Below are positions 1 through 9,310 of a stretch of 64,000 nucleotides of DNA, in pieces. This stretch comes from Bacteroidales bacterium UBA1184. GTDB lineage: Bacteria > Bacteroidota > Bacteroidia > Bacteroidales > ML635J-15. The DNA lies in assembly GCA_002310235.1 (NCBI GenBank), contig DBYO01000033.1, positions 1 to 64,000 of the forward strand. Direction: 5' to 3'. The position numbers and the translations under genes are program-made. Under the pieces are notes generated by a model that was not told the DNA's origin, did no database searches, and saw nothing but the letters and a program-made list of their open reading frames with translations. Within the stretch, counting starts at the first letter, position 1. Each line of letters opens with the position of its first letter.

Positions 1-3000
1 CGCGGGATGTGACTTCCCTAGTGGCTGTTGCCTCACAGCCGTGTGCATCGGTAACTGTCACACGATAGTTGCCGGCGGCAAGATTTTCTATCATCGGTCT
101 TGTACTATCGACTGCCCAGTGTGGCTCGGCAACAGTGTTCCATGCATAGGTGTATGCCGGGTCGGGCGATGTGCCTGGGGTTCCGTAGTTTACCGTTACT
201 GTAAGGGATCCAACAGACTGACCAAGGCAGGTTGGTACAGTGTCGGAATCGGCAATTTCGGCTGTGAGTGCAGCTAACTGAGTTTCAGCAACTTCTACAT
301 CCTTCTTGAAAATACAACCGTGTCCATCCCTTATAGCTACATGGTAAGTTCCAGAATAAAGGTCGGAGAATGTATATTGCTGCATGTTGCCAGTAGTAGC
401 ATGAGTGTATGTATCGCCATCATCTTTACTGAACTCGTAGTAGGCCGATGAGCCAGATCCGAAAGGTATGCTGGTTCCAGTGCTCGAACCGGTAAGAATG
501 AACGAGCCTGTATTCTGTCCGAAGCAGTTGATGCCGACAGGAGTGCTAACAGACAAAGATGGATTGTCGTAAACCGTCATAACAACCTCGTGAGTTGCAG
601 GACAACTATAGTCGATACCACCTACTGTTCTGTTGTCCTTTACATACAAAGTATAGGTTGCAGTTCCAGGAGTAGTGGCAGTTACAGTATATGTACTTCC
701 AGGATCACTTGCTGCGTAATAGGTTACGCCGTCCCAACTATAGGTTAATTCTCCTGCACCAGTAGCCGACGGAACGAATGTATGCACGGTTCCAGGACAT
801 ACAGGAGTTGTAGGTGCACCAGTAACCGTTATGTCGCCAGGTTCGGGCAGTACGGTTACCACCTTGTCAGCAGAAGATTGACACTTAAGCGGAACTCCAT
901 GATCATCGAGTTCGGTATGTTCGGTATCTACGTTTACCGTATATGTATGCAGTCCAGCACCAGAGGGAGTTACTGTCCAGTCGGCACAAGTAGTGTCGGC
1001 GGCCCAGCCAGCAGCCGAACATCCAGGAGCACCTGTTCCAACCCACTGGAACGAGGATTCCTGATTTGAACGTGGGTGCAGTGTTATCTCGCTTCCCTGG
1101 CAAATTGTAGAAACCTCCGGAGTTACTGTAATATTGGGTAAAGGATAAATTGGAATTTTCTTGATATTGTAGCAACCTCCATTTACCTCTGATATTTGAT
1201 ATTTAACAGCAAGAGTATCCCTTACTGCTCCAGTTACTTGAGTTCCAGAAAGAGTGGCATGGAAGGGGCCTGTATTATTCAAGGTATAACCTTCCTGTTC
1301 TGAATATATCGACCATGTTCCTGGGGTTGGGCTGTTGCCAGTTACCGCAAGGTTAATAATACCACCTTCGCATATTGCATTAGTTCCACCGAATGTTATT
1401 TCTGGAATTCGGACGACATTTACCACATGGTATTCCGATTCGGAATGGCAATAACGGCTATGTAATGCACTTACTGAACCAGCAATGATTACCCTGTAAT
1501 AGTGACGCGTGATGGTTGGATTAGTAGAGGTCTGCGGCTCATGTATAATCAATTGCTGGTAGTTTGCATAACCTTCATTGTATTCAGACTCCGTCGTTGG
1601 TGTTCCATCTGGCATATAATTAATATCAGGGCTATTAGATGTTGCCAAAAGTACATTTTGACCATCTAGGTTAGTTATATATACACCGCCAGTCATATCC
1701 ATATCTGTCCAGATAATCGGAGAATCATAGTTGCTTGGATCGCTGTTTACACCGCGCTGCCACAGGTAATACGGAGTAGTGTAGAGTGACTGGGCTCCAG
1801 TAGTAGTATCGATATCTGCCCTAAGTTCCAAATTAGAACCTGCGCATACATTCGACGAGCTGTATATCACATCATCGCCATCGATACGACTAAGCAGTGA
1901 GGGAGGCAAGCAGGCGCGAACCTCGATATCATCCAATACAAAGTCGTTACCATCATCGGTATCCGTATTGTTTTCTATCCTGAACCAAAGTCTTCGTGTA
2001 CCATCGGGGATAGAAGGCAACTCGAGAGAATAGTACTGCCAATCGTTGGCATCTGAAGTACAACCATGCATCTGCATCATTGGAACAGGACCAGTAGTTT
2101 CGGATGCAAGCAACGTACCTATGCTTCCGTTATTATCGGTATAAAAACCTACGGTAAGGTTAGGATTGTTTCTATCGCAATGGAATTGGTTGTTGATATT
2201 TGCCACCCAGAACGACACAAGCAATCTATCAACGCCATCGCAGTCGAGATTAATTGTGTCCTGATAAAAAACACCTGTACCAGCTTCTGCATCCACATTG
2301 AACAGATAACCTCTTTGAATATTTCCAGGATGAGTGTGGTCGTCGATGAAATTGAAATAGTCCCACTCGTTACAGCTTGTCTTCCTTATTGCATAATAAC
2401 CGCCGTTATGAGTTTGACCAAGAGTGTATCCAGCATTATTATTTGGCGCAACACCACACATTCCATATGTACAAACTCTATTGCTGATAGGTGTTGAAGA
2501 ATATACAGGGTCACTTACCTCGTTACCTTCAAAATCCTCACTGAATATTACAACACCAGTATTGTAGCAGTCGGTTGGCTTAGGCAAACATGTAGCCTTC
2601 AAGGCAAAACCCTTGCATGCCTGCGTATTGTTAGTATGCAATCTTATAGTAAGCGAACCAGTCTTTGAAGTAACCTTAGGATAATATGTAACGCATCTAT
2701 ATACGTATTCGTGCGACGAATTTCGATAATTCCAAACGGCATTTTCGACAGCTGTCCCATCTGGATCTTTGCCAGGGGTAGAGCCCAAACAATTGTCGCA
2801 ATCCTCACCCTGCTCTGACATACAGGTGATAGAAGAGTTTGTAGAACCGCTACAATCCTTTGCCTGTCCAGCGTTTGGTGCGTATGCTCGCGGATATCCA
2901 TGTCCGTGAAGACCGCCACCCCAAAGCACTTCGCCATCGGTTCCTTCACCATCGTATATGGTTATATAGTCATTCTGCCAGTCGAATTCGAATTCTCCTT

Positions 3001-4294
3001 CGAGATGCATTACTGTTCCCGGTCGTCCAGGACGTACAACCAAGAACGCAGCATCGAGGTTGTTGGAATAAGAACCGTCAGGGCCGCCATTATCGTAAAT
3101 CATGGCGTTGCAGGTTACAATGGTATCGGAACCCGTACTAGGCATATTTTTAGAGGCCGGGCAATCGACGGTAACGGCGCCGCTCCATGTTCCATTATTT
3201 GTGGCATTACTATGGAATATGATAGTCAATACATTTCCAGTAGAAGCCACAGTACGAGGAATTCCATAACCGAAATATCTTCCCAGCAGCGTTGCCGAAG
3301 CACCTTCGCCATCGTAAATCTCAACATAGTCATTGTCGTCGTCGTGAGGCAAAGCAGTAAAGTCCACCAACAACTGGGCTTCGGGATTCGACACCGTAAA
3401 CTTCTGGCTATAATTCTGATTTTCAGTATAAGTTCCACCAATCACATGCGACGTAACAACATTGCAATCGAGCACAACATCTTCGAGAGGGGTTCCAAGG
3501 CAGGCATCGGGGGCTATTGTAGCCGACCACGAGCCATTGACCGTGCCATTACTAACAAACCTAATAGTCAAATAATTTGCCGATGATATTATTGAACCAG
3601 GTATATTATCGCGATGGAACCTGCCTAAACAAGTTGACGCAGCATTAGGACCATCATAAACAGCCACATAATCACGCGGCTTTCCGCTGGCGTCGGAATC
3701 ATTTGGCAACGAAATGAAGCTAAGGTGCAACTTTGAGCCGAAAGCTGTCGAGAAAGTTCTTTCGACATACTGGTTTGCAGTATAAGCATTACCCGCGTCG
3801 TTTATCAGGTCTCCACCGATTGTCCTTGAGCCAGTTCCACATTCGAGTTCTGTAAGGTCGAGAATAGTCGGACAATCGAGGACAGTGATGGTAGCTACCC
3901 ATCCGGCACGTGTCGTCGCAGAGGAACCAGAGTGGAAATACATCGTCAAGACATTCGACGTAGTGGTAAACGTCGGTGTCTGTCCGCTTGCAATATTAGT
4001 GTATGATCCACTGACATAACCCATATCATACAATCGCAGAAATGCATTATTGTTATAAAACGACACGGAAGAGAACCGGACTCGTATCCTTGTGCCTTCT
4101 GGAGCGTGCACATAATGAATCAACTCTTGTCGGGAACTATAATTAGCACCGTCGCCACCGTCATCATAGAAATTGATAGTCTCTCCACAATTTATCGTTG
4201 TAGAGCCATTGCTCATAAGCAAGGTTCTAGTCTGCGCCATGGCAGAGATGCAGAACACAAGCAAAACCCCGAATAATAAAGCAATCTTTTTCAT
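1..4294 (-). CDS. Giant secreted CUB-domain surface protein, 3' end cut by window edge
   Basis: The minus strand stays open from an ATG at 4294 to base 1 (about 1431 residues) with no stop, so the C-terminus lies outside the window. Residues 1-21 form a signal peptide ending FCISAMAQ. Four CUB-like beta-sandwich units follow (roughly residues 24-140, 143-260, 265-375 and 382-560). They show the recurring patterns DYVAVYDG, DYVEIYDG and DYITIYDG followed by LTIRF or LTIIF, and the fourth carries a Cys-rich insert. Next come a jelly-roll or cleaved-adhesin-like segment (from VIFSEDFEGNE, about 575-760) and Ig/PKD/SprB-like repeats to the edge, the last reading YRVTVTDAHGCEA. This architecture is typical of large T9SS-exported adhesins. 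The sorting domain cannot be seen here, so T9SS export is inferred. The ligand is unknown. Confidence 0.85.
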   Translation of the reverse strand, partial: MKKIALLFGVLLVFCISAMAQTRTLLMSNGSTTINCGETINFYDDGGDGANYSSRQELIHYVHAPEGTRIRVRFSSVSFYNNNAFLRLYDMGYVSGSYTNIASGQTPTFTTTSNVLTMYFHSGSSATTRAGWVATITVLDCPTILDLTELECGTGSRTIGGDLINDAGNAYTANQYVERTFSTAFGSKLHLSFISLPNDSDASGKPRDYVAVYDGPNAASTCLGRFHRDNIPGSIISSANYLTIRFVSNGTVNGSWSATIAPDACLGTPLEDVVLDCNVVTSHVIGGTYTENQNYSQKFTVSNPEAQLLVDFTALPHDDDNDYVEIYDGEGASATLLGRYFGYGIPRTVASTGNVLTIIFHSNATNNGTWSGAVTVDCPASKNMPSTGSDTIVTCNAMIYDNGGPDGSYSNNLDAAFLVVRPGRPGTVMHLEGEFEFDWQNDYITIYDGEGTDGEVLWGGGLHGHGYPRAYAPNAGQAKDCSGSTNSSITCMSEQGEDCDNCLGSTPGKDPDGTAVENAVWNYRNSSHEYVYRCVTYYPKVTSKTGSLTIRLHTNNTQACKGFALKATCLPKPTDCYNTGVVIFSEDFEGNEVSDPVYSSTPISNRVCTYGMCGVAPNNNAGYTLGQTHNGGYYAIRKTSCNEWDYFNFIDDHTHPGNIQRGYLFNVDAEAGTGVFYQDTINLDCDGVDRLLVSFWVANINNQFHCDRNNPNLTVGFYTDNNGSIGTLLASETTGPVPMMQMHGCTSDANDWQYYSLELPSIPDGTRRLWFRIENNTDTDDGNDFVLDDIEVRACLPPSLLSRIDGDDVIYSSSNVCAGSNLELRADIDTTTGAQSLYTTPYYLWQRGVNSDPSNYDSPIIWTDMDMTGGVYITNLDGQNVLLATSNSPDINYMPDGTPTTESEYNEGYANYQQLIIHEPQTSTNPTITRHYYRVIIAGSVSALHSRYCHSESEYHVVNVVRIPEITFGGTNAICEGGIINLAVTGNSPTPGTWSIYSEQEGYTLNNTGPFHATLSGTQVTGAVRDTLAVKYQISEVNGGCYNIKKIPIYPLPNITVTPEVSTICQGSEITLHPRSNQESSFQWVGTGAPGCSAAGWAADTTCADWTVTPSGAGLHTYTVNVDTEHTELDDHGVPLKCQSSADKVVTVLPEPGDITVTGAPTTPVCPGTVHTFVPSATGAGELTYSWDGVTYYAASDPGSTYTVTATTPGTATYTLYVKDNRTVGGIDYSCPATHEVVMTVYDNPSLSVSTPVGINCFGQNTGSFILTGSSTGTSIPFGSGSSAYYEFSKDDGDTYTHATTGNMQQYTFSDLYSGTYHVAIRDGHGCIFKKDVEVAETQLAALTAEIADSDTVPTCLGQSVGSLTVTVNYGTPGTSPDPAYTYAWNTVAEPHWAVDSTRPMIENLAAGNYRVTVTDAHGCEATATREVTSR

Positions 4295-5017
4295 ATCTCG
4301 ACACTCATTAAATTCAACATAAAATTATTTTCCAGAACGGAAGAATTGGCACTCCTGCCCATCATACCGCCACATACGCTATATTTCTCGCCCCTATTAG
4401 CGAGCATATTTAAAAGTAAACCATTTAATATCAGTGCATTATTGTGCATAGTATTCATAAATTAATTGTAGGCAAAATAATAACTTTTATTTTAATTACC
4501 TATATTTAAAAAGTTTTTTTTACAATCAAACCTATTTATTGTACGAAAAACAATATTTCGACAGCAAAACACATGCCGAAACCGACAAAATTAAGAATGA
4601 TTTTAAGAAACGTTAACAGAACTGTTAATCTCGCTGAAGGCTTCGCTGTTTAGCATAGCTAAAAACGACAAAATCAAACAAAAAAAATCATAGAACTACA
4701 TGGGTTTTCACAAGCTTTAAATTAATTCCGCTCGAGCCGCGGAGGCTTTTACTTTTTTTATTCGGAAAATTACGTCAGAACCAACAGTACGCCGACCTCC
4801 CACGCTTGTAGTCATCGAGGATGCTATGAGTCTCACGACGATACGCAGTGAGACGATGAGAATCAAGCTATCCGTGATCTCCTCAATTACCCCAACAGGG
4901 TTCCGTCGCTGCGCTCGGAACGATTTATTTTACCACGAATAGCACGAATATACACGAACCTTCAGCTCGGCGTAGCCAACTTTCAACTTTCAACTCTTAA
5001 CTTTCAACTGATTTTTG
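4295..5017. other. Intergenic region with short palindromes, no gene seen
   Basis: This 723-bp spacer separates the CUB protein start from the tmRNA 3' end. I see no coding region. It holds an AT-rich leader (4295-4620), TTTAGC-ATA-GCTAAA (4639-4653), GTCTCAC...GTGAGAC (4830-4854) and GTTCCG...CGGAAC (4900-4921). Next to the tmRNA it has a degenerate tandem run of 'actttcaa' units (4980-5009). The palindromes resemble dispersed REP-like fragments seen elsewhere in this window. Confidence 0.6.
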
Positions 5018-5418
5018 TGGAGCTGCCGGGAATCGAACCCGGGTCCAAACAAGAAACAAAGGTGCTTTCTACATGCTTATTTTGCCTTTGATTGTCGGGA
5101 AGAGCACGGGGACAAACGCCCAAACCCATCCTTATCTCCTAAAAATCTCGCCGTCCCACAAGAGAATAGAGACAGCCAGTCCGGTATTTTTTTGCCACCG
5201 CTTTGCCGAAACGGAACCAGACCGTCCAATCGAGCGATGTTTCGTCCCAACACCTTGTGCCGGGATTAAGGTAAGCCTACTAATCTTCGACTACGCAGCG
5301 AAAGCATAATTATTTTCTGCGCCAATTATTGTTCTGCAAGACAGTTTTACGGGATAACCTACATTGCCCGGCATGCTTACACGATCATTTACCTTGCTGT
5401 CAAAACCACGTCAGCCCC
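5018..5418 (-). ncRNA. ssrA: Transfer-messenger RNA (tmRNA)
   Basis: The minus strand begins GGGGCTGACGTGG at 5418 and ends with a T-arm and acceptor (GGTTCGATTCCCGGCAGCTCC) plus discriminator A at 5018. The 7-bp acceptor pairs GGGGCTG with CAGCTCC, and CCA is not encoded. The tag reading frame runs from 5323 to 5291 and reads GAENNYAFAA followed by TAG, close to the NYALAA-type tags of Bacteroidota; the exact resume codon (GGC or GCA) is inferred. The RNA rescues stalled ribosomes with SmpB and marks nascent chains for proteolysis. A TACTTTTG box lies upstream at 5436-5443. The short open frames across this RNA on the plus strand are not genes. Confidence 0.95.
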
Positions 5419-5435
5419 ATAAATGAATCGGATTG

Positions 5436-5443
5436 CAAAAGTA
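5436..5443 (-). promoter_or_regulatory. Putative -7 box for tmRNA
   Basis: TACTTTTG on the minus strand matches the Bacteroidota -7 consensus TAnnTTTG and lies 17 bp before the mature tmRNA 5' end. No TTTG is found at the expected -33 spacing. Confidence 0.5.
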
Positions 5444-5563
5444 CTCATTTTCCCGACACGCAGGAATGCTATTCAAAGCAATTTACAAAATTATATAAAA
5501 CATAATATTTAACATTACAAATATAATGTTAAAGAAGCACCATTATCAAAACTGAAACAATAG

Positions 5564-8500
5564 CTATTCCTTAACGAGTTTCTTCCTTACCACCTTGCCG
5601 TCGGCACTCTCAATCGACACTACATACACACCAGCTGGCAACTCGTCGAGCTGTACAACCGCATGCCCTTCATCCAATGAAAGCGACTTAACCAAGCAGC
5701 CCAATGCATTATAAAACAACACATTACTATTCTTACCGCAGACTATTTCAACCACCTCGGATGCAGGATTCGGATACAACAAGCACTGCTCTACATCAAA
5801 GCTTACGGCCACTGCACAATATTCCTGAGACCTTTCCACATTGTTTCCACAATGAGCCTCTACAACATAGCAAGCTTCGTAGGAATCTATATTAATAGTA
5901 TTGGAAGTTGTCTCGGCAAACTGATTTCCGTTTTTATACAAAATGTAATTATCGGCATTTCCAGTCCATGTCATAGTAACCTGTCCCTGCTCGTCTTGAG
6001 AGACAGAAATTTCAGGAACTATGCATGGTTCGAGCTCGACTTTCACATCGTCGAGCGCAATTCCATAGCCCCATCTAACCTCACCAAAGAACCCTATACG
6101 GTAGTTTTCCGAAATGTTAGGCAACGCCACTCGCTCGTTTGTCCACGAATACAACGACTGATGATAGGTACGCAAATGAACCCATTCCGACGTATCTGAT
6201 ACTTTGTAATAAACAGAAAGTTTATCTTGATCATCCCACCAGTCCTTCTGTATATGTCTGAACGACAGATAAACCGTACGATTCACATTGGAGAAGTCGA
6301 ACTTTGGCGAAATCAGTCTTGTTGACACTGGACTGCGGTCTGAGTTGAATAGGTAAGCGTAATAGTTACCATCCTCATTGGCGTACTGCCCTTCATTATC
6401 ATGATCGACAACGCGCCATTCGGCATTCGACGAGCCCAGCTTCTCCTGAGTCCAACAATCGGGAATCGACTGAGATTGAAAATCTTCAACAAACGGGAAA
6501 TCGCGAATTGGCATATCGCAAATATTCACATATATAAATATTGAATCGACAAATTCAAGATTTTCGGTTGTCATCACAACTTTCAAGGGCAACATATCGC
6601 CGAAATGGGCATTGGAAGCAATCGAAAGGCCAAACCGACCGTCGGCAGAGCCTCTGGATGCGATTTCTCCATAATCGGCTTCAGCATCTTCGACAATTAG
6701 CAATTCTGAAAGGCTCTGCAAAGTCACATGAACGTTTCCACAAGCAGTTTCTCCCCTATTCGAAGTCTCAATGTTAATATCGAATCGTGAGCCTGGAATC
6801 ACACTTCCATCAATGTATGAATTTGCAATCACCAGCACAGGCTTCTGTATTCTCACACTGAAATTTGACACATATTCGGCATGCGCAACGGTATCGTTAA
6901 TAATCAGGGCAAATTGCAACTGACAACCGTCTTCTACCTCGTTCGAAACGCTGAACGAAAATACAGAAGCAACCTCGGCTGTAGATCCAGACTGAATAAC
7001 AGGGCACGAAGCCAGGCTGTCGAGAATCTCAACGCGGCTGTCGGCGCAACGCAAACGCATAGGCAGAGCAACCTCAGTAGCAGTAAGACCTATATTCTTT
7101 ATCTCGAATGTAAAAAAGCCTGGATCGGAAACATCGTAACGTGCCTCAGCAGGAGAATAGTCAACGAGGGTCAGATACGCCTCACTAGGCAATACTACAC
7201 CAATCTTCTCAATGTGCGGAATACGCTGCTGACGAGTGACAACAAGCAGCACGCTGTCGGAGGTTGCCGTGGCATCGATACGGACGTTTACTATTCCGCC
7301 CTCGCCTACCAGACCTGTTCCAAGAATTGTCAAACTATCGGTCAACGCAACATAAGAACCCGGGGCTGCCTCAACAGTAAAGTATCCGTTGCCATTTAAG
7401 AAGGTAGCGTAGTGCGAAACAGTATTGGCAGTAGGAACCGAAAGATAAGGCATTACAGAGCCATCACCAAGCACATTGTAGGCTTCCCAATAATATTTCG
7501 GAGACGTATTTGTATATCCTTCGTTGTAAGAATTTGTAACAGCAAGGTTTCCACCATACATAATCGACGACACTGTGTTGAATTTTTCATCATCGAACAT
7601 AAGGTCGAGTGCTCCGGTATGCGTTTGCGAGAGAGTAGGAGTTTCTGTAAATACGTTGGTTGCTCCTATTGCCCAATAATAGTCCTCGTACCAGTATGTA
7701 TTTGGGCAAGAACCTATATAGGCAAATGCACCACCCTTATCGGAACGAATCAAAGCCTCACCGAAGCATGGTGAAGTATGTCCAAACTTACCGCTTACGC
7801 AGCAGTTACCAATACCGAGAAAATACTTGCCCGCATTGTGCAGATTATTGACACTGTCGTTTGAAAAATGTGGACCTGCCCAGCAATCTTCGCCGCCATG
7901 CGCCGTATAATGAGCATAACCTACGCCAGTATGCAGATGGCTATAACAACCATCGTACGAATCGAGATAAACATATACATTTTCGAAACCATGTTCGGCA
8001 TTAAAATAATTCTGAGTAGCATAATTAATTGTAGGTTGCGCTATTGCTGGATTCCAGGTACGATCCTGACCAGCAATAAGCAAGGCGTTATCGAGATACG
8101 ACGGATCGGGCATAGTGTATTTTTCATACACAAGTGTTTTTTCTACAATAGCCGAAAGTTCATCCACCGTTTCGGCAGACATACGACTAAGGTACATTTC
8201 GGGAAAATAGTCGCCATCGACCGATGCATAATACAAATCGGTTTGCTCATGACTTTCACCACCAACCGCACTAGCAGGAATACGATCGACATCGCCTACA
8301 AGCACAACAAAAACCGGAGCATTGCCTTCGGCAAGGCCCTCAGCATACCGTGCATGCACATGTCTTGCAATATCGTCGGCAGTAACGTCCATACCGACAT
8401 ACTCGACATCAAGATAAAAGCCTTTTTGGGTCTTCCATTCAATCCAAGGCCGCAGAGCCTCTTCGAAGTCCTCGTTCGCCACAACCAGCATTTTAACAGG

Positions 8501-9187
8501 TGTATGGTACAAGTCGGTATATTCAAGCACATCGCGGTTGAGCAAGGTGGAATATGCCTGAGCAAAGTAAGGTGTAGAAGTAGCGGCATCAAGATATTTT
8601 CCGGCCGATTCAAATTTCACTTCGACAACAATATCGTTGTACATACGCAAAATATTGGTAACAGGATTGTACGACATCGGCAATACATTCAGTTCTCCGA
8701 TTTCGACCCCACGCATGGAACCCACACGCGAACACCAAGCCACCGACTTACTAACGAAACCATCAGTTTCATATATATCCTTATTAATAATTATGTTCCG
8801 ACTAATTTCATCCTTACGCAGAGAAGGCTGCTGAGGCATTAGCTTTTTGCCGCCATACTGCGACAAGTCAATTTCGGTTACCGAATACGACTTAACAATA
8901 ACTTTTAAATTTTCACAAGCAGGTATTGCAAATGGACGACGAAATACGGGAAGTGACGGATAACCCACCGAACCGTAACGGGTAGTAGATTTCAAATCAA
9001 CAGTCAAATAGTCGCCCACCGACAAGACACTAAGTGTATCGAACGACAAATTCAGGCGAAAACCCGATATTGTAAGTTCATCAACTTCAACCGAATACCC
9101 CCTATCAAGAGATATCATGTCGATAGTTTGTGAAGTTGCACACAACGATATATAAACCCAAGTAAATAATAAAACTAAACGCTTCAT
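5564..9187 (-). CDS. Gingipain-like C25 cysteine protease with T9SS sorting domain
   Basis: A 1207-residue secreted protein. Residues 1-20 form a signal peptide, followed by a gingipain-type propeptide to about residue 225. The C25 catalytic domain (about 228-600) has the catalytic His in YTAHGGED (His430) and Cys in GNCCVSGKF (Cys463). The PCFGEALIR motif after the Cys matches gingipain PCFAEALMR. Ig-like domains follow, then a cleaved-adhesin (jelly-roll) domain from about 890 (FPFVEDFQSQSIPDCW). The last ~75 residues are a T9SS type A sorting domain (LLYPNPAS...GVYVVSIESADGKVVRKKLVKE). It should be exported by the PorKLMN system found in this window, with the sorting domain removed by PorU. 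Cleavage specificity (Arg, Lys or other) cannot be read from the sequence. In PorU and gingipain relatives the dyad is the same, but the adhesin domain and sorting signal argue for a cargo protease. Confidence 0.9.
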   Translation of the reverse strand: MKRLVLLFTWVYISLCATSQTIDMISLDRGYSVEVDELTISGFRLNLSFDTLSVLSVGDYLTVDLKSTTRYGSVGYPSLPVFRRPFAIPACENLKVIVKSYSVTEIDLSQYGGKKLMPQQPSLRKDEISRNIIINKDIYETDGFVSKSVAWCSRVGSMRGVEIGELNVLPMSYNPVTNILRMYNDIVVEVKFESAGKYLDAATSTPYFAQAYSTLLNRDVLEYTDLYHTPVKMLVVANEDFEEALRPWIEWKTQKGFYLDVEYVGMDVTADDIARHVHARYAEGLAEGNAPVFVVLVGDVDRIPASAVGGESHEQTDLYYASVDGDYFPEMYLSRMSAETVDELSAIVEKTLVYEKYTMPDPSYLDNALLIAGQDRTWNPAIAQPTINYATQNYFNAEHGFENVYVYLDSYDGCYSHLHTGVGYAHYTAHGGEDCWAGPHFSNDSVNNLHNAGKYFLGIGNCCVSGKFGHTSPCFGEALIRSDKGGAFAYIGSCPNTYWYEDYYWAIGATNVFTETPTLSQTHTGALDLMFDDEKFNTVSSIMYGGNLAVTNSYNEGYTNTSPKYYWEAYNVLGDGSVMPYLSVPTANTVSHYATFLNGNGYFTVEAAPGSYVALTDSLTILGTGLVGEGGIVNVRIDATATSDSVLLVVTRQQRIPHIEKIGVVLPSEAYLTLVDYSPAEARYDVSDPGFFTFEIKNIGLTATEVALPMRLRCADSRVEILDSLASCPVIQSGSTAEVASVFSFSVSNEVEDGCQLQFALIINDTVAHAEYVSNFSVRIQKPVLVIANSYIDGSVIPGSRFDINIETSNRGETACGNVHVTLQSLSELLIVEDAEADYGEIASRGSADGRFGLSIASNAHFGDMLPLKVVMTTENLEFVDSIFIYVNICDMPIRDFPFVEDFQSQSIPDCWTQEKLGSSNAEWRVVDHDNEGQYANEDGNYYAYLFNSDRSPVSTRLISPKFDFSNVNRTVYLSFRHIQKDWWDDQDKLSVYYKVSDTSEWVHLRTYHQSLYSWTNERVALPNISENYRIGFFGEVRWGYGIALDDVKVELEPCIVPEISVSQDEQGQVTMTWTGNADNYILYKNGNQFAETTSNTINIDSYEACYVVEAHCGNNVERSQEYCAVAVSFDVEQCLLYPNPASEVVEIVCGKNSNVLFYNALGCLVKSLSLDEGHAVVQLDELPAGVYVVSIESADGKVVRKKLVKE

Positions 9188-9207
9188 AAAATCATATATT
9201 TATTTTG

Positions 9208-9215
9208 CAAAAATA
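9208..9215 (-). promoter_or_regulatory. Putative -7 box for C25 protease gene
   Basis: TATTTTTG on the minus strand (TAnnTTTG consensus) lies 20 bp before the start codon of the C25 protease gene. Confidence 0.4.
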
Positions 9216-9252
9216 AAAAAAGAAAGAATAAAACATATAATAAAAAAAATTG

Positions 9253-9260
9253 TATCTTTG
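9253..9260 (+). promoter_or_regulatory. Putative -7 box for TPR/porE-like pair
   Basis: TATCTTTG matches TAnnTTTG and lies 50 bp before the start of the TPR protein gene. The region around it is a poly-A/T-rich divergent intergenic stretch. No clear -33 TTTG is present. Confidence 0.5.
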
Positions 9261-9310
9261 CAAACATGTGTCAAACATGCAAAACATATTAATTTTAACA
9301 ATTTTTTGAT

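Noticed and set aside
2066..3586. Several plus-strand open frames of 90-230 codons
   Set aside because: They are antisense to the continuous minus-strand CUB protein frame that has a signal peptide and conserved domains.
5015..5309. Two short open frames on the plus strand
   Set aside because: They cross the tmRNA gene in antisense and have no coding features.
7868..8842. 324-codon open frame on the plus strand
   Set aside because: It lies entirely antisense to the C25 protease domain; its product has no recognisable motif and the opposite strand has intact catalytic motifs.
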